Positions 16,165 to 25,037 of a stretch of DNA of 64,000 nt are shown piece by piece. Positions within the stretch are counted from its first letter, which is position 1. Every line of letters starts with the position of its first letter. This stretch comes from Sphingomonas sp. UBA978 (GTDB lineage: Bacteria > Pseudomonadota > Alphaproteobacteria > Sphingomonadales > Sphingomonadaceae). The notes below the pieces were generated by a model. That model was not told the DNA's origin and ran no database searches. It saw only the letters and a program-made list of their open reading frames with translations. The stretch is taken from NCBI RefSeq assembly GCF_002292295.1, contig NZ_DBBS01000003.1, positions 1 through 64,000 of the forward strand, in the 5' to 3' direction. The position numbers and the translations under genes are program-made.

Positions 16165-16965
16165 ATGAAGAGCATTCGCCCGACCGTCCTTGCCCTGCTG
16201 GTCGCGACCGGCACTGGCGTGGTTCCCGCCCAGGCGCAGGAGGCCGCACCCGAGGCGCCGCGTCGCACCCGCATCGGCCTGGGGCCGCAACTGGTGCCGA
16301 GCTATCCCGGATCGGATTCGGTCAGCCTGCGCCCGTTCGTCGATGTCTCGCGCACCCGCGGCGACACGCCGTTCGCGTTCGAGGCACCCGACGAGAGCGC
16401 GGGCTTCCCGGTCGTCCGGGACAACCAGTTCCAGTTCGGGCCGACGATCGGCTTCGAGGGGCGTCGCCGCAGCCGCGACGTCGGCGGCGTGCTGCCGTCG
16501 GTCGGCTTCACCGTCGAACTGGGCGGCTTCGCGCAATATGCGCTGACCGACGCGCTGCGCGTGCGGGTGGAGGCGCGGCAGGGCGTCGGAGGGCACAAGG
16601 GGCTGATCGGCATGGTCGGCGCGGACTATGTCGCGCGCGATGCCGACCGCTGGCTGTTCTCGATCGGGCCGCGGCTGACGCTGTCGGGCGGGTGCTACAA
16701 TCGTGCCTATTTCGGTGTCGCGCCCGCCGATGCGGTGCGCGCGGGCCTGCCCGCTTTCAAGGCGGATGGCGGGCTGCAGGCGGTCGGTGCGACCGCGGGC
16801 GCGCTGCGCCAGCTGACCAGCCATTGGGGCGTGTCGGGCTATGCCAAATACGACCGGCTGGTGAGCGATCCAGGCCGCTCGCCGGTGGTCCGCGCCTTCG
16901 GATCGCGCAACCAGCTGTCGGGCGGGCTGGCGCTGTCCTATACGTTCGGCGCCGGCGTACACTGA
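16165..16965 (+). CDS. mipA: MipA/OmpV-family outer-membrane protein
   Basis: A 266-residue protein with signal peptide (VLALLVATGTGVVPAQAQE) and beta-barrel character throughout: alternating residues, RIGLGPQLVPSYPGSD near the start and the aromatic ending LALSYTFGAGVH. This is the MipA/OmpV pattern: an outer-membrane scaffolding or osmo-/drug-responsive porin. Start 16165 is selected because it puts Lys and Arg immediately before the hydrophobic core. It converges with plsC, the gap being only 10 bp. Confidence 0.85.
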   Translation: MKSIRPTVLALLVATGTGVVPAQAQEAAPEAPRRTRIGLGPQLVPSYPGSDSVSLRPFVDVSRTRGDTPFAFEAPDESAGFPVVRDNQFQFGPTIGFEGRRRSRDVGGVLPSVGFTVELGGFAQYALTDALRVRVEARQGVGGHKGLIGMVGADYVARDADRWLFSIGPRLTLSGGCYNRAYFGVAPADAVRAGLPAFKADGGLQAVGATAGALRQLTSHWGVSGYAKYDRLVSDPGRSPVVRAFGSRNQLSGGLALSYTFGAGVH

Positions 16966-16975
16966 GCCGCGCGGT

Positions 16976-17695
16976 TCAGGCCGCGGCCTCGATCGCGGCC
17001 CGGGCCTGCGCTGCGATCGCCTTGCGATTGCCGACCGCGGCGGGATCGAACGGGTCGAGCAGGTGCAGCGTCACCGCGAACGTGCCCTTGCGGCGCAGCA
17101 CCCGCAACGCATGGCTCTGCCCGGGTTCGTCGCCGACCCAGGCGAGTTCGTCGGTCGCCGCGCCATAGTCGACGCGGACCGGCTGGACCCGGACGCCGGG
17201 TGGTGGCGGATCGAGCGCGGCGAGCAACGCCGCCTTGAACGGCAGCAGGCTGCGGCCGTCGCCGGTCGTGCCCTCGGGAAAGATCATGACGCTCCATCCC
17301 TCGCCGATCGCATCGCGCAGGCGCGCGATCTGCGTCGTCACCTGCAAACGGTCCTCGCGGCTGACGAACAGGGTCCGGTTGAGCGTGCAGAGCCAGCCGA
17401 CCAGCGGCACGCCACGCAATTCGCCCTTGGCGACGAAGGCGCTGCCGGTCGCGCCGGCGATGGCGAGGATGTCGATCCAGCTGAGATGGTTGGCGAGGAA
17501 GACGACGTCGCGGCGCAGCGGCGTGCCGATCACCCGTACCCGCGCCCCGACGATACGCGCGACGAGGCCGAGGAACAGCCGCGGCCATGGCGAGGGCAGT
17601 CGCAGCAGCCGCCACAGGCCATGGATGACGAGCGCGGAGACCAGCGCCACGACCAGCGCTGCCAGCCGCAGCCCGAGGCGCAGGTTGGCGATCAC
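16976..17695 (-). CDS. plsC: Lysophospholipid acyltransferase, PlsC family
   Basis: A 1-acyl-glycerol-3-phosphate acyltransferase-type enzyme of the inner membrane that adds an acyl chain to lysophosphatidate or a related acceptor. An N-terminal membrane segment precedes the acyltransferase motif HLSWID (H-x4-D) and the substrate motif FPEGTT. It begins with GTG, 22 bp after the fur stop, so the two are probably cotranscribed. Whether it serves phosphatidate or ornithine-lipid synthesis is not decidable from sequence. Confidence 0.92.
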   Translation of the reverse strand: MIANLRLGLRLAALVVALVSALVIHGLWRLLRLPSPWPRLFLGLVARIVGARVRVIGTPLRRDVVFLANHLSWIDILAIAGATGSAFVAKGELRGVPLVGWLCTLNRTLFVSREDRLQVTTQIARLRDAIGEGWSVMIFPEGTTGDGRSLLPFKAALLAALDPPPPGVRVQPVRVDYGAATDELAWVGDEPGQSHALRVLRRKGTFAVTLHLLDPFDPAAVGNRKAIAAQARAAIEAAA

Positions 17696-17717
17696 GCCGG
17701 CCGCGCCGCGGACGGGA

Positions 17718-18140
17718 TCACGCCTTGCGGTCGAGGCTGACCCCGTACAATTCCATGCGATGGTCGACGAGGCGGAAGCCGAGCTTCTCCGCGATCGCTT
17801 TTTGCAATTGCTCGAGTTCGGGGTCGACGAACTCGATGACGCGGCCCGTCTCGACGTCGATCAGGTGATCGTGATGCGCCTCGGGTGAGGGTTCGTAGCG
17901 CGCGCGCCCGTCGCCGAAATCGTGGCGGTCGAGGATGCCCGCCTCCTCGAACAGCCGCACGGTGCGATAGACGGTCGCGATCGAGATGCCCGGATCGATC
18001 GCCGAGGCGCGCTCATAGACCTTCTCGACGTCCGGATGGTCTTCGGCTTCGGACAGGACGCGCGCGATGACGCGGCGCTGTTCGGTGATGCGGAGGCCCT
18101 TCTGGTTGCAGAGGGCTTCGAGGTCGATCTTGCGAGGCAT
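17718..18140 (-). CDS. fur: Fur-family metal-dependent repressor
   Basis: A 140-residue regulator with the winged-helix N terminus (GLRITEQRRVIARVL, ISIATVYRTVRLFEEAG) and dimerisation domain with metal ligands in EAHHDHLIDVETGRVIEF. It lacks the C-terminal CxxC pairs of many gamma-proteobacterial Fur proteins, as do many alphaproteobacterial members. Likely regulates iron (or manganese) genes. Fur-like palindromes are seen in this window upstream of bfd (37418) and of the PepSY-ApbE operon (47273). Confidence 0.93.
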   Translation of the reverse strand: MPRKIDLEALCNQKGLRITEQRRVIARVLSEAEDHPDVEKVYERASAIDPGISIATVYRTVRLFEEAGILDRHDFGDGRARYEPSPEAHHDHLIDVETGRVIEFVDPELEQLQKAIAEKLGFRLVDHRMELYGVSLDRKA

Positions 18141-18198
18141 GCGCGCAATGTAGTGCAGCTGCCTTGTTGCGAAAAGCGAAACCGACTCGCAACAACCG

Positions 18199-18666
18199 CT
18201 AAACGGCGCGACGGTAGGTATGCGCGTCGAACACCTGCCCGGTCTTGCCGCGATAATAGCCGCGTCGCTCGCCGACCTTGGCGAAACCCTGCGCCGCGTA
18301 CAGCTTCACCGCCTCGTTGCCGGCACGCACCTCGAGGTGGAGGTCGGCGATGCCGCCCGCCTGCGCCTCGGCGATGACGGCGCGCAGCAGCGCGGTGGCG
18401 ATGCCGCGGCGCCGGCAGGCGGGATCGACCGCAAGCAGGAGCAGTTCCGCCTCGTCGGCGACGCTGCGTACCATCGCGAACCCGGCGGGCCGGTCGTCGA
18501 CGAACGCCAGCGTCAGGCGGACGCCGGGCATGGCGAGCACGCCCAGACACTGGTTGCGCGTCCATGCCTCACCGTAGCGCGGGTCGAATGCGGCGGCCAT
18601 CAGCGTGTCGACCAGCGCGACGTCGCGCGCGTCGCCGGTCCGCAGCAGGGTCTGGCGGGTCGCCAT
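18199..18666 (-). CDS. rimI: Ribosomal-protein/tRNA-neighbour N-acetyltransferase RimI
   Basis: A GNAT-fold acetyltransferase, 155 residues, with the acetyl-CoA motif LLLAVDPACRRRGIATALL and the later NEAVKLYAAQGFAKVGERRGYY. RimI acetylates the N terminus of ribosomal protein bS18 in enterics. Its ATG overlaps the TGA of tsaB by one base, the usual tsaB-rimI pairing. Confidence 0.92.
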   Translation of the reverse strand: MATRQTLLRTGDARDVALVDTLMAAAFDPRYGEAWTRNQCLGVLAMPGVRLTLAFVDDRPAGFAMVRSVADEAELLLLAVDPACRRRGIATALLRAVIAEAQAGGIADLHLEVRAGNEAVKLYAAQGFAKVGERRGYYRGKTGQVFDAHTYRRAV

Positions 18667-19325
18667 CAGGCTGCGACCCCGGCCGGGGGCGATTTCCCGC
18701 CGGGCAGCTTGGCATCCGGCGCACGGCCGTAGAGCGGGCGTGGCGCCAGTGTCGCGAGCGCGACCGGCAGCAGCAGCGCGTCGGCGGCACTGGGCAGGGC
18801 GGGCGTGCCGTCGAGATCGGGCGCGATCTGTTGCAGCCAGCGGACGCCGTTGCCGACCGGATGGCGGCCGGCGAGCGCCGCGATCGCGGCATCGGGCTTG
18901 CGCGAGGCGAGCGCATCGAGGGGCAAGGGGCCGGGAGCGAAGGCTTGCATGAACACCTCACCATGACCGCCTTCCAACATCACCGCAATCTCGCCCGTCT
19001 GTCCGGCGGCGAAGGCGGCGGCGGCGATCAGCGACAGGCTCGAATAGCCCTGCACGTCGGCGTCCCAGCCGAGCGCGAGGCCGCGCGCGGCGGCGATGCC
19101 GACGCGCAGGCCGGTGAAGCTGCCCGGGCCGACGTCGACCAGGATATGCGCGGCGCGGCCACCGCCGGGCAGGTCGGCGATCATCGGCAGCAATTGTTCG
19201 GCATGGCCGCGGCCGACCTCGCGATGCGCGGCGGCGATGATCGCGCCCCGCTCGATCAGCGCGACCGAACAGGCGGCGGTCGCGGTGTCGACGACGAGCG
19301 TGCGGGGGGAGGGGGTATCGGTCAT
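18666..19325 (-). CDS. tsaB: tRNA t6A synthesis protein TsaB
   Basis: TsaB is the non-catalytic partner of TsaD and TsaE in threonylcarbamoyl-adenosine formation at tRNA position 37. The ASKHA-type N terminus LVVDTATAACSVALIERG and the conserved VDVGPGSFTGLRVGIAAARGLALG block are present; the 219-residue length is normal. It is directly coupled to rimI. Confidence 0.95.
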   Translation of the reverse strand: MTDTPSPRTLVVDTATAACSVALIERGAIIAAAHREVGRGHAEQLLPMIADLPGGGRAAHILVDVGPGSFTGLRVGIAAARGLALGWDADVQGYSSLSLIAAAAFAAGQTGEIAVMLEGGHGEVFMQAFAPGPLPLDALASRKPDAAIAALAGRHPVGNGVRWLQQIAPDLDGTPALPSAADALLLPVALATLAPRPLYGRAPDAKLPGGKSPPAGVAA

Positions 19326-19388
19326 GGCGAGGCGTTCCGCCCGCTTTGCGACAGGCGCGTGGCCGACACAAGCGGGCGGGGGGCCGAT

Positions 19389-19982
19389 TCAGGCGATCGA
19401 ATTGAACCGTTCGAATGCCGGGCGGGGCAGGCGGTCGAAGATCGTCGCCGGGTCGCCATAGCCCAGGGTCGAGATGAAATTGGTGCGCAGGTTCGGCTGA
19501 TCGGCGAAGAACGCCTTGTCCACCGCGTCATTGTCGAACCCCGACATCGGCCCGGTATCGAGCCCCAGCGCGCGCGCGGCGATGATGAAATAGGCGCCCT
19601 GCAACGTCGAATTGCGGAACGCCGACACCTCGCGCTTGGCGGCGTCGCCGCTGAACCACGACCGGGCATCGGTGTGCGGGAACAGCTCGGGCAGGTTCTC
19701 GTGGAATTCGAGGTCCATCGCGATGACGACGCTGACCGGGGCCTTCAGGATCTTCGGCTGGTTCTGCGCCGAGGTGCAGGCCGCGAGCTTCGCCTTCGCC
19801 GCGTCGCTGACGCACCAGACGAGGCGCGCGGGCAGCTGGTTGGCGGAGGTCGGCCCCCATTTCATCAGCTCCCAGATCGCGTGGAGCTGATCCTCACCGA
19901 CCGGCCGGTCGGTATAGCCGTTGTAGCTGCGCGCCTGACGGAAGATCGCGTCGAGCGCGGCGTCGGACAGGACCTGCCCCAT
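19389..19982 (-). CDS. Nitroreductase-family flavoprotein, RutE/HadB-like
   Basis: An FMN-dependent reductase of 197 residues. Signatures are the N-terminal FRQARSYNGYTDRPVGEDQL, the WGPTSANQLPARLVWC block that contacts the FMN, and the end MSGFDNDAVDKAFF with FISTLGYGD. This is the malonic semialdehyde reductase/RutE subgroup, although no rut operon is present, so a general NAD(P)H nitro/quinone reductase is as likely. The ATG overlaps the nfuA stop by one base (TGATG), so the longer frame is rejected. Confidence 0.88.
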   Translation of the reverse strand: MGQVLSDAALDAIFRQARSYNGYTDRPVGEDQLHAIWELMKWGPTSANQLPARLVWCVSDAAKAKLAACTSAQNQPKILKAPVSVVIAMDLEFHENLPELFPHTDARSWFSGDAAKREVSAFRNSTLQGAYFIIAARALGLDTGPMSGFDNDAVDKAFFADQPNLRTNFISTLGYGDPATIFDRLPRPAFERFNSIA

Positions 19983-20557
19983 CAGACTGCCCTCACTTCC
20001 GTCACCTCGGGCACGTAATACTTCAACAGCTGCTCGATCCCGTTCTTCAACGTCGCACTGGACGACGGGCAGCCGGCGCAGGCGCCCTGCATCGCGAGGA
20101 ACACCTTGCCCTTGTCGAAGCCGCGATAGACGATGTCGCCGCCGTCGTTCGCCACCGCCGGGCGGATGCGCGTCTCGATCAGCTCGCGAATCTGCGCGAC
20201 GATCTCGGCATCGGCGGGATCGTCGGTCGCGATCGGTTCGTCGGCGCCCGGCACGCTGAAGCCGGCGCTGCCCTGCCGGAACAGCGGCATGTTGGCGGCG
20301 AAATGGTCGAGCAGCAAGGCGAGCACGTCGGGCTTCAGCCCGTGCCATTCGACGCCCGGCGCGGCGGTGACCGAGACGAAGTCGCGGCCGAAGAACACGC
20401 CGGTGACGTCGCCGAGCGCGAACAGCATCTCGGCGAGCGGGCTCGCCTCCGCTTCCTCGGGCGTCGCGAAGTCGCGCGTGCCGGCATCCATGACGATACG
20501 GCCCGGCAGGAACTTGAGCGTCGCCGGATTGGGGGTGGTTTCGGTTTCGATCAACAT
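19982..20557 (-). CDS. nfuA: Iron-sulfur carrier NfuA/NifU-type
   Basis: The protein has an Nfu N-terminal domain (MLIETETTPNPATLKFLPGR) and a C-terminal NifU domain with the CAGC pair of the CxxC cluster-binding site (GACAGCPSSSATLKNGIE). It carries and delivers Fe-S clusters to target enzymes. The ATG at 20557 fits the family start; another ATG at 20566 would add three residues. It heads the run towards the nitroreductase. Confidence 0.93.
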   Translation of the reverse strand: MLIETETTPNPATLKFLPGRIVMDAGTRDFATPEEAEASPLAEMLFALGDVTGVFFGRDFVSVTAAPGVEWHGLKPDVLALLLDHFAANMPLFRQGSAGFSVPGADEPIATDDPADAEIVAQIRELIETRIRPAVANDGGDIVYRGFDKGKVFLAMQGACAGCPSSSATLKNGIEQLLKYYVPEVTEVRAV

Positions 20558-20675
20558 GGCTGCCATGTGGACCGTGCGGGGCGGGGTATCAAGCGCGACG
20601 AGGGAAAGGGATTGTTTCCCCGCCCGTGTCTTTGCTCGTCTCACGTCCCTCCCTGACCGGAAGGGGAACGATAGT

Positions 20676-21536
20676 TTACGCCTCGAGCGCCTTCACAGCG
20701 GCATTCCAGCTGGCGATGTTCTGCCGCGCCTCCTGCACGAAGGCCGAGCGGCGGACGAAGCCGAGGAACAGGTCGGCGAACCATTTGCCCGGATTGCGCA
20801 ACGGCCGTTCGAACTGGACGAGGAGGACGACGCGGGTGCCGGCGGTGTCGTTCCACACCTCATGGTCGTAGGTATCGTCGAACACCAGCGTCTCGCCCTC
20901 CGCCCAGCGGACGACGCGGTCGGCGACGCGCATGCGGACGTCGCCGTCGCGCGGCACGATCAGGCCGAGGTGGCAGGTGATGAGCCCCTTGGTCACGCCG
21001 CGATGCGCTGGGATGTGCGTGCCGGGCGCGAGGATCGAGAAGAAGGCGCTGTTGAGCCCCGGGATGCGCTCGACCAGTGCCTGCGTCCGCGGGCAGCGCG
21101 CCAGATTCTCGTCGATCGGATAGCCATAGCCCCACAGGAAGAACGACCGCCACTTGCCGATCCGCGCGATCGCGCGGTGATCGGGTGAGATCGTGGCGAG
21201 GCTGGGCGCCGCGCCGGTCTGGCTGACCGCGATCGCCTCGTCGCGGATCGCCTGCCAGTGATCGCGGAGCATGGCGGTCCAGGCGAAGTCGCGCACGTCG
21301 AGCACCGGATCGGTCGACACCAGCGACGATGTCGCGATCAGCCGGTCGAACACACCGCGCAGATGCTTGCCGACGCGGATGATGAGCGGCCGGCCCGGTT
21401 CCGCCTGCATCGCCGCATCGGGTTCGGATGCGCCGTGAACGAGCGCCAGCCCGGGCGCCGTCGGCGCCTCGCCCGATTGCCGCCACATTGCCGGCTGCGT
21501 CTGCTGTCTGGCCACCGTCATCGTCCGCACCATCAT
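20676..21536 (-). CDS. Aspartyl/asparaginyl beta-hydroxylase family, LpxO-like
   Basis: A non-haem iron/2-oxoglutarate dioxygenase. The iron ligands and cosubstrate site appear in GTHIPAHRGVTKGLITCHLG and GETLVFDDTYDHEVWND, followed by RVVLLVQFERPL. It belongs to the AspH/LpxO group that hydroxylates lipid A acyl chains or peptides; the lipid A role is common in Gram-negatives, but the start region is poorly conserved and the substrate is not proven. It stands divergent from the M16 peptidase. Confidence 0.87.
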   Translation of the reverse strand: MMVRTMTVARQQTQPAMWRQSGEAPTAPGLALVHGASEPDAAMQAEPGRPLIIRVGKHLRGVFDRLIATSSLVSTDPVLDVRDFAWTAMLRDHWQAIRDEAIAVSQTGAAPSLATISPDHRAIARIGKWRSFFLWGYGYPIDENLARCPRTQALVERIPGLNSAFFSILAPGTHIPAHRGVTKGLITCHLGLIVPRDGDVRMRVADRVVRWAEGETLVFDDTYDHEVWNDTAGTRVVLLVQFERPLRNPGKWFADLFLGFVRRSAFVQEARQNIASWNAAVKALEA

Positions 21537-21674
21537 CGAATCACACCGGTTTCGTCCGGCCGACCGCCTTCCTGCACTGCGGCTAGGACCGGGCTGGGGC
21601 GAAATGATGACCGAAACGAGGGCGATACGGTCATCGCTGGCGGCGACGGGCGGCAGCCGCTACACGTGAACGCT

Positions 21675-24536
21675 ATGGCGTTCTTCCCCCGCGCGTTCGC
21701 GCCCGTTCTCGTCCTCGCTCTCGCATCGACGGTCACCGCACAGACCAAGGCGCCTGCGCCGGTCGCCGCCCCCGCCATGAAGGTCGATCCGACCGCCTGG
21801 CTCTACAAGGGCAGCGACCTGCCGCACGATCCGGCCTGGGTGTTCGGCACCCTGCCCAACGGGCTGCGCTATGCCGTCCGCAAGAACGGTGTCCCGCCGG
21901 GGCAGGTGTCGATTCGCGTCCGCATCGACGCGGGGTCGCTGAACGAGAAGGACAGCGAGCGCGGCTATGCGCATTTCATCGAGCATCTGTCGTTCCGCGG
22001 CTCGAAATACGTGCCGGACGGCGAGGCGAAGCGGGTGTGGCAGCGGTTCGGCGCGACCTTCGGATCGGACAGCAACGCCTCGACGACGCCGACGCAGACG
22101 CTCTACAAGCTCGACCTGCCCTCCGCGACCGACCAGACGGTCGACGAAAGCCTCAAGATCCTGTCGGGCATGATGGCCGCGCCGGCGCTGACCGACGCCG
22201 CGGTGTCGAGCGAACGCCCGATCGTGCTCGCCGAACGCCGCGAGCAGCCGGGGCCGCAGGTCAAGCTGCAGGATGCGATGAACGGCCTGTTCTTCGCCGG
22301 CCAGCCGCTCGCCAAGCGCTCGCCGATCGGCACGGTCGAGACGCTGGAGGCGGCGAACGGCGCCAGCGTGAAGGCGTTCCACGATCGCTGGTATCGCCCG
22401 GAGAATGCGGTCGTCATCATCTCGGGCGACATGGATGCGGCGCTGCTCGGCCAGCTCGTTACCCGCCATTTCGCTGACTGGAAGGGCAATGGCACGGCCA
22501 GCCCCGCGCCCGATTTCGGCAAGCCCGATCCCGGTCAGCCGACGTCCGCCACGCTGGTCGAACCCGGCCTGCCGCCGCTTGTCATGATGGGCGTGCTGCG
22601 GCCGTGGCAGTACAATGACGATACCAGGATCTTCAACCAGAAGCGGATGGTCGACACGATCGCGGCGAAGGTCATCAGCCGCCGCCTCGAACGCCGCGCG
22701 CGTGCCGGGGCGAGCTTCGTCCAGGCCGGCGTCGACCTCGACGATCGGTCGCGCTCGGCCAACATGACGACGGTGCTGATCCTGCCGGTCGGCGACCAGT
22801 GGGAACAGGCGCTGAAAGACGTGCGCGCGGTGATCGCCGACGCACAGAATTCGGCCCCGACGCAGGCGGAGATCGACCGCGAATATGCCGATTACGAGGT
22901 CGCGATCCGCAACGGCGTGGAGACCGCGCGGGTCGAGGCGAGCGCCAAGCAGGCCGACGACATGGCCGGCGCACTCGACATCCGCGAGACGGTGACCGCG
23001 CCGGAAAATTCCTATGCGATCCTGACCGAGGCGAAGCAGAAGGGGATGTTCAATCCCGCGGCGGTCTTCGCCTCGTCCAAGAAACTGTTCGATGGTGTCG
23101 CTACCCGCGCGCTGGTCAACACCCGCACCGTCGAAAAGGGGACGGCGGAGAAGCTCGCCGCGGCGCTGAAGGCGGACGTGTCGGCGCTGACCATCAAGCG
23201 CGCCAATCAGGCCGCAGTCGATTTCAGCAAGCTGCCTGCGCTCGGCACCCCCGGCACGGTGGCGACGCGGACGCCGATCGACGGCCTGCCGGCGGAAAAG
23301 GTGGTGTTCTCCAACGGCGTGCGCATGCTGCTGTTCGCCAATCCCGACGATACCAACCGCGTGTTCGTGCGGGTGCGCTTCGGCAACGGCTATAACGCGT
23401 TGCCGGCGAACCGGCCGAGCCCGGCCTGGGCGGGCGATCTGGCGCTGATGGAAAGCGGGATCGGCAATCTGGGGCAGGACGACCTCGACCAGCTGACCGC
23501 GGGACGCCAGCTCGGCCTCGATTTCGGCATCGACGAGGACACCTTCTCGATCGCGGCGCTGAGCAATCCCAAGGATTATGCCGACGAGCTGACGCTGATC
23601 GCCGCGAAGCTCGCGCATCCGCGCTGGGATGCGGCGCCGGTCGCGCGCGCCAAGTCGGCGGCGCTGACCGCGATCCCGGGCTATGATTCCTCGGCGGACG
23701 GCGTGCTGTCGCGCGATCTCGAGGGACTGCTCCATGCCGGCGACCCGCGCTGGGCGACGCCCGATGCCAAGGCGGTCGACGCGCTGACGCCCAAGAGCTT
23801 CCAGGCCTTCTGGGCGCCGCTGCTCGCCAGCGGACCGATCGAGGTCGACGTGTTCGGCGACGTCAAGGCGGACGAGGCGATCGCCGCGGTGGCGAAGAGT
23901 CTCGGCGCGATTTCGGCACGCGCCGCGCCGACCGCGGCGCCGCCGCCGGTCCGCTTCCCCGCGCACACTGCGACGCCGGTGCTGCGCTATCACAACGGCC
24001 CGGACAATCAGGCGAGTGCCGTCATCGCCTGGCCGACCGGCGCCGGCCTGACCGACATCGCCGAGGCGCGCCGCCTCGACGTGCTGGCGCAGGTGTTCAG
24101 CGACCGCCTGTTCGAACGGATGCGACAGGCGGCGGGGGCCAGCTACAGCCCCGGCGTCGCGAGCAGCTGGCCCAAGGGCCTGCCCGGCGGCGGCCGCCTG
24201 ATGGCGGTCAGCCAGGTCGCGCCCGCCAACGTCGATCTCTTCTTCCGCCTCTCGCGTGAGATCGCGGCGGACCTCGCGAAAAATCCGGTCAGCGACGACG
24301 AGCTCGCGCGGGTGAAGGGGCCGTTGCAGCAGGTCTATGCCCGCGCCTCGACCAGCAGCCTGTTCTGGCTGCGCGAGCTGTCGGGTGGCGCCTATGACGA
24401 CCGTCGCCTCGACGCGACGCGGCGCCTGGGTCGCGATTTCGGCGATGTGACGCCCGCAGTGCTGCAGGCGACGGCGGCGAAATATCTGGTGCCGGCGAAG
24501 GACTGGACGCTGGCGGTGCTGCCGAAGAAGAAGTGA
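21675..24536 (+). CDS. M16-family zinc metallopeptidase, two-domain fusion
   Basis: A 953-residue exported protein (signal peptide ending near TAQT) with the inverted zinc motif HxxEH as HFIEH at residues 100-104 and downstream acidic residues in ERPIVLAERREQ. It has the full set of paired M16 halves: the catalytic N-terminal half and a non-catalytic C-terminal half (from about residue 500, PIDGLPAEKVVFSNGVRML), as in pitrilysin-like enzymes. Likely a periplasmic peptidase that degrades peptides. The ATG at 21675 puts a single hydrophobic signal right at the start; a GTG three codons upstream is an alternative. Confidence 0.92.
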   Translation: MAFFPRAFAPVLVLALASTVTAQTKAPAPVAAPAMKVDPTAWLYKGSDLPHDPAWVFGTLPNGLRYAVRKNGVPPGQVSIRVRIDAGSLNEKDSERGYAHFIEHLSFRGSKYVPDGEAKRVWQRFGATFGSDSNASTTPTQTLYKLDLPSATDQTVDESLKILSGMMAAPALTDAAVSSERPIVLAERREQPGPQVKLQDAMNGLFFAGQPLAKRSPIGTVETLEAANGASVKAFHDRWYRPENAVVIISGDMDAALLGQLVTRHFADWKGNGTASPAPDFGKPDPGQPTSATLVEPGLPPLVMMGVLRPWQYNDDTRIFNQKRMVDTIAAKVISRRLERRARAGASFVQAGVDLDDRSRSANMTTVLILPVGDQWEQALKDVRAVIADAQNSAPTQAEIDREYADYEVAIRNGVETARVEASAKQADDMAGALDIRETVTAPENSYAILTEAKQKGMFNPAAVFASSKKLFDGVATRALVNTRTVEKGTAEKLAAALKADVSALTIKRANQAAVDFSKLPALGTPGTVATRTPIDGLPAEKVVFSNGVRMLLFANPDDTNRVFVRVRFGNGYNALPANRPSPAWAGDLALMESGIGNLGQDDLDQLTAGRQLGLDFGIDEDTFSIAALSNPKDYADELTLIAAKLAHPRWDAAPVARAKSAALTAIPGYDSSADGVLSRDLEGLLHAGDPRWATPDAKAVDALTPKSFQAFWAPLLASGPIEVDVFGDVKADEAIAAVAKSLGAISARAAPTAAPPPVRFPAHTATPVLRYHNGPDNQASAVIAWPTGAGLTDIAEARRLDVLAQVFSDRLFERMRQAAGASYSPGVASSWPKGLPGGGRLMAVSQVAPANVDLFFRLSREIAADLAKNPVSDDELARVKGPLQQVYARASTSSLFWLRELSGGAYDDRRLDATRRLGRDFGDVTPAVLQATAAKYLVPAKDWTLAVLPKKK

Positions 24537-24576
24537 AGCGGACGGACCCGTCGATCGGGCTGGCAGGAGGATGACC

Positions 24577-25014
24577 ATGACCGACTTTCGCAGGCCGTCG
24601 CCCGGCTGGTTTCGGATCGTCGCGGCGATCCTCGTCATCTGGGGCGGGGTCGGCGTGTTCGCCTGCGCGCAGCAGATCCGGCTGGGTGCGGAGGCGATGG
24701 GGCCGGCGGACGATTATTACCGGCGCCTCTACGCGACGTTCCCGATCTGGTACAATGCGGTCTATGCCCTGGCGACCGGCACCGGCCTGCTGGCGGCGCT
24801 CGCCCTGCTGTTCGGGTCTAAGCGCGCGCAGCCGCTGTTCGTCGTCTCGGCGTTCGCCGTGGTCGCGCAGTTCGGCTGGCTGTTTGCTGCGACCGACCTG
24901 ATCGCGGTGCGCGGCGCGGCGCAGGTGTTGCCGTTTCCCGTCTTCATCCTCGTGGTCGCGATCTACGGCATCTGGCTGTCGGCGCGGGCGCGGCGGCGGG
25001 GCTGGATCGGCTGA
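24577..25014 (+). CDS. Four-helix membrane protein, unknown function
   Basis: AGGAGG directly abuts an ATG at 24571, so the ATG at 24577 is the better start, giving 145 residues. Four hydrophobic segments (IVAAILVIWGGVGVFA, AVYALATGTGLLAALALLF, LFVVSAFAVVAQFGWLFA, VFILVVAIYGIWL) make up nearly the whole protein, with a short periplasmic loop rich in Tyr. It resembles small DoxX/sugar-transporter-annotated proteins of sphingomonads, but no function is established. panB follows 23 bp downstream. Confidence 0.8.
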   Translation: MTDFRRPSPGWFRIVAAILVIWGGVGVFACAQQIRLGAEAMGPADDYYRRLYATFPIWYNAVYALATGTGLLAALALLFGSKRAQPLFVVSAFAVVAQFGWLFAATDLIAVRGAAQVLPFPVFILVVAIYGIWLSARARRRGWIG

Positions 25015-25037
25015 GCGCGCCGGATTAAGGCTGTCCG

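Noticed and set aside
21660..24638. 992-codon minus-strand frame opposite the M16 peptidase
   Set aside because: Antisense shadow with no start signal or domain; the plus strand encodes a clear peptidase.
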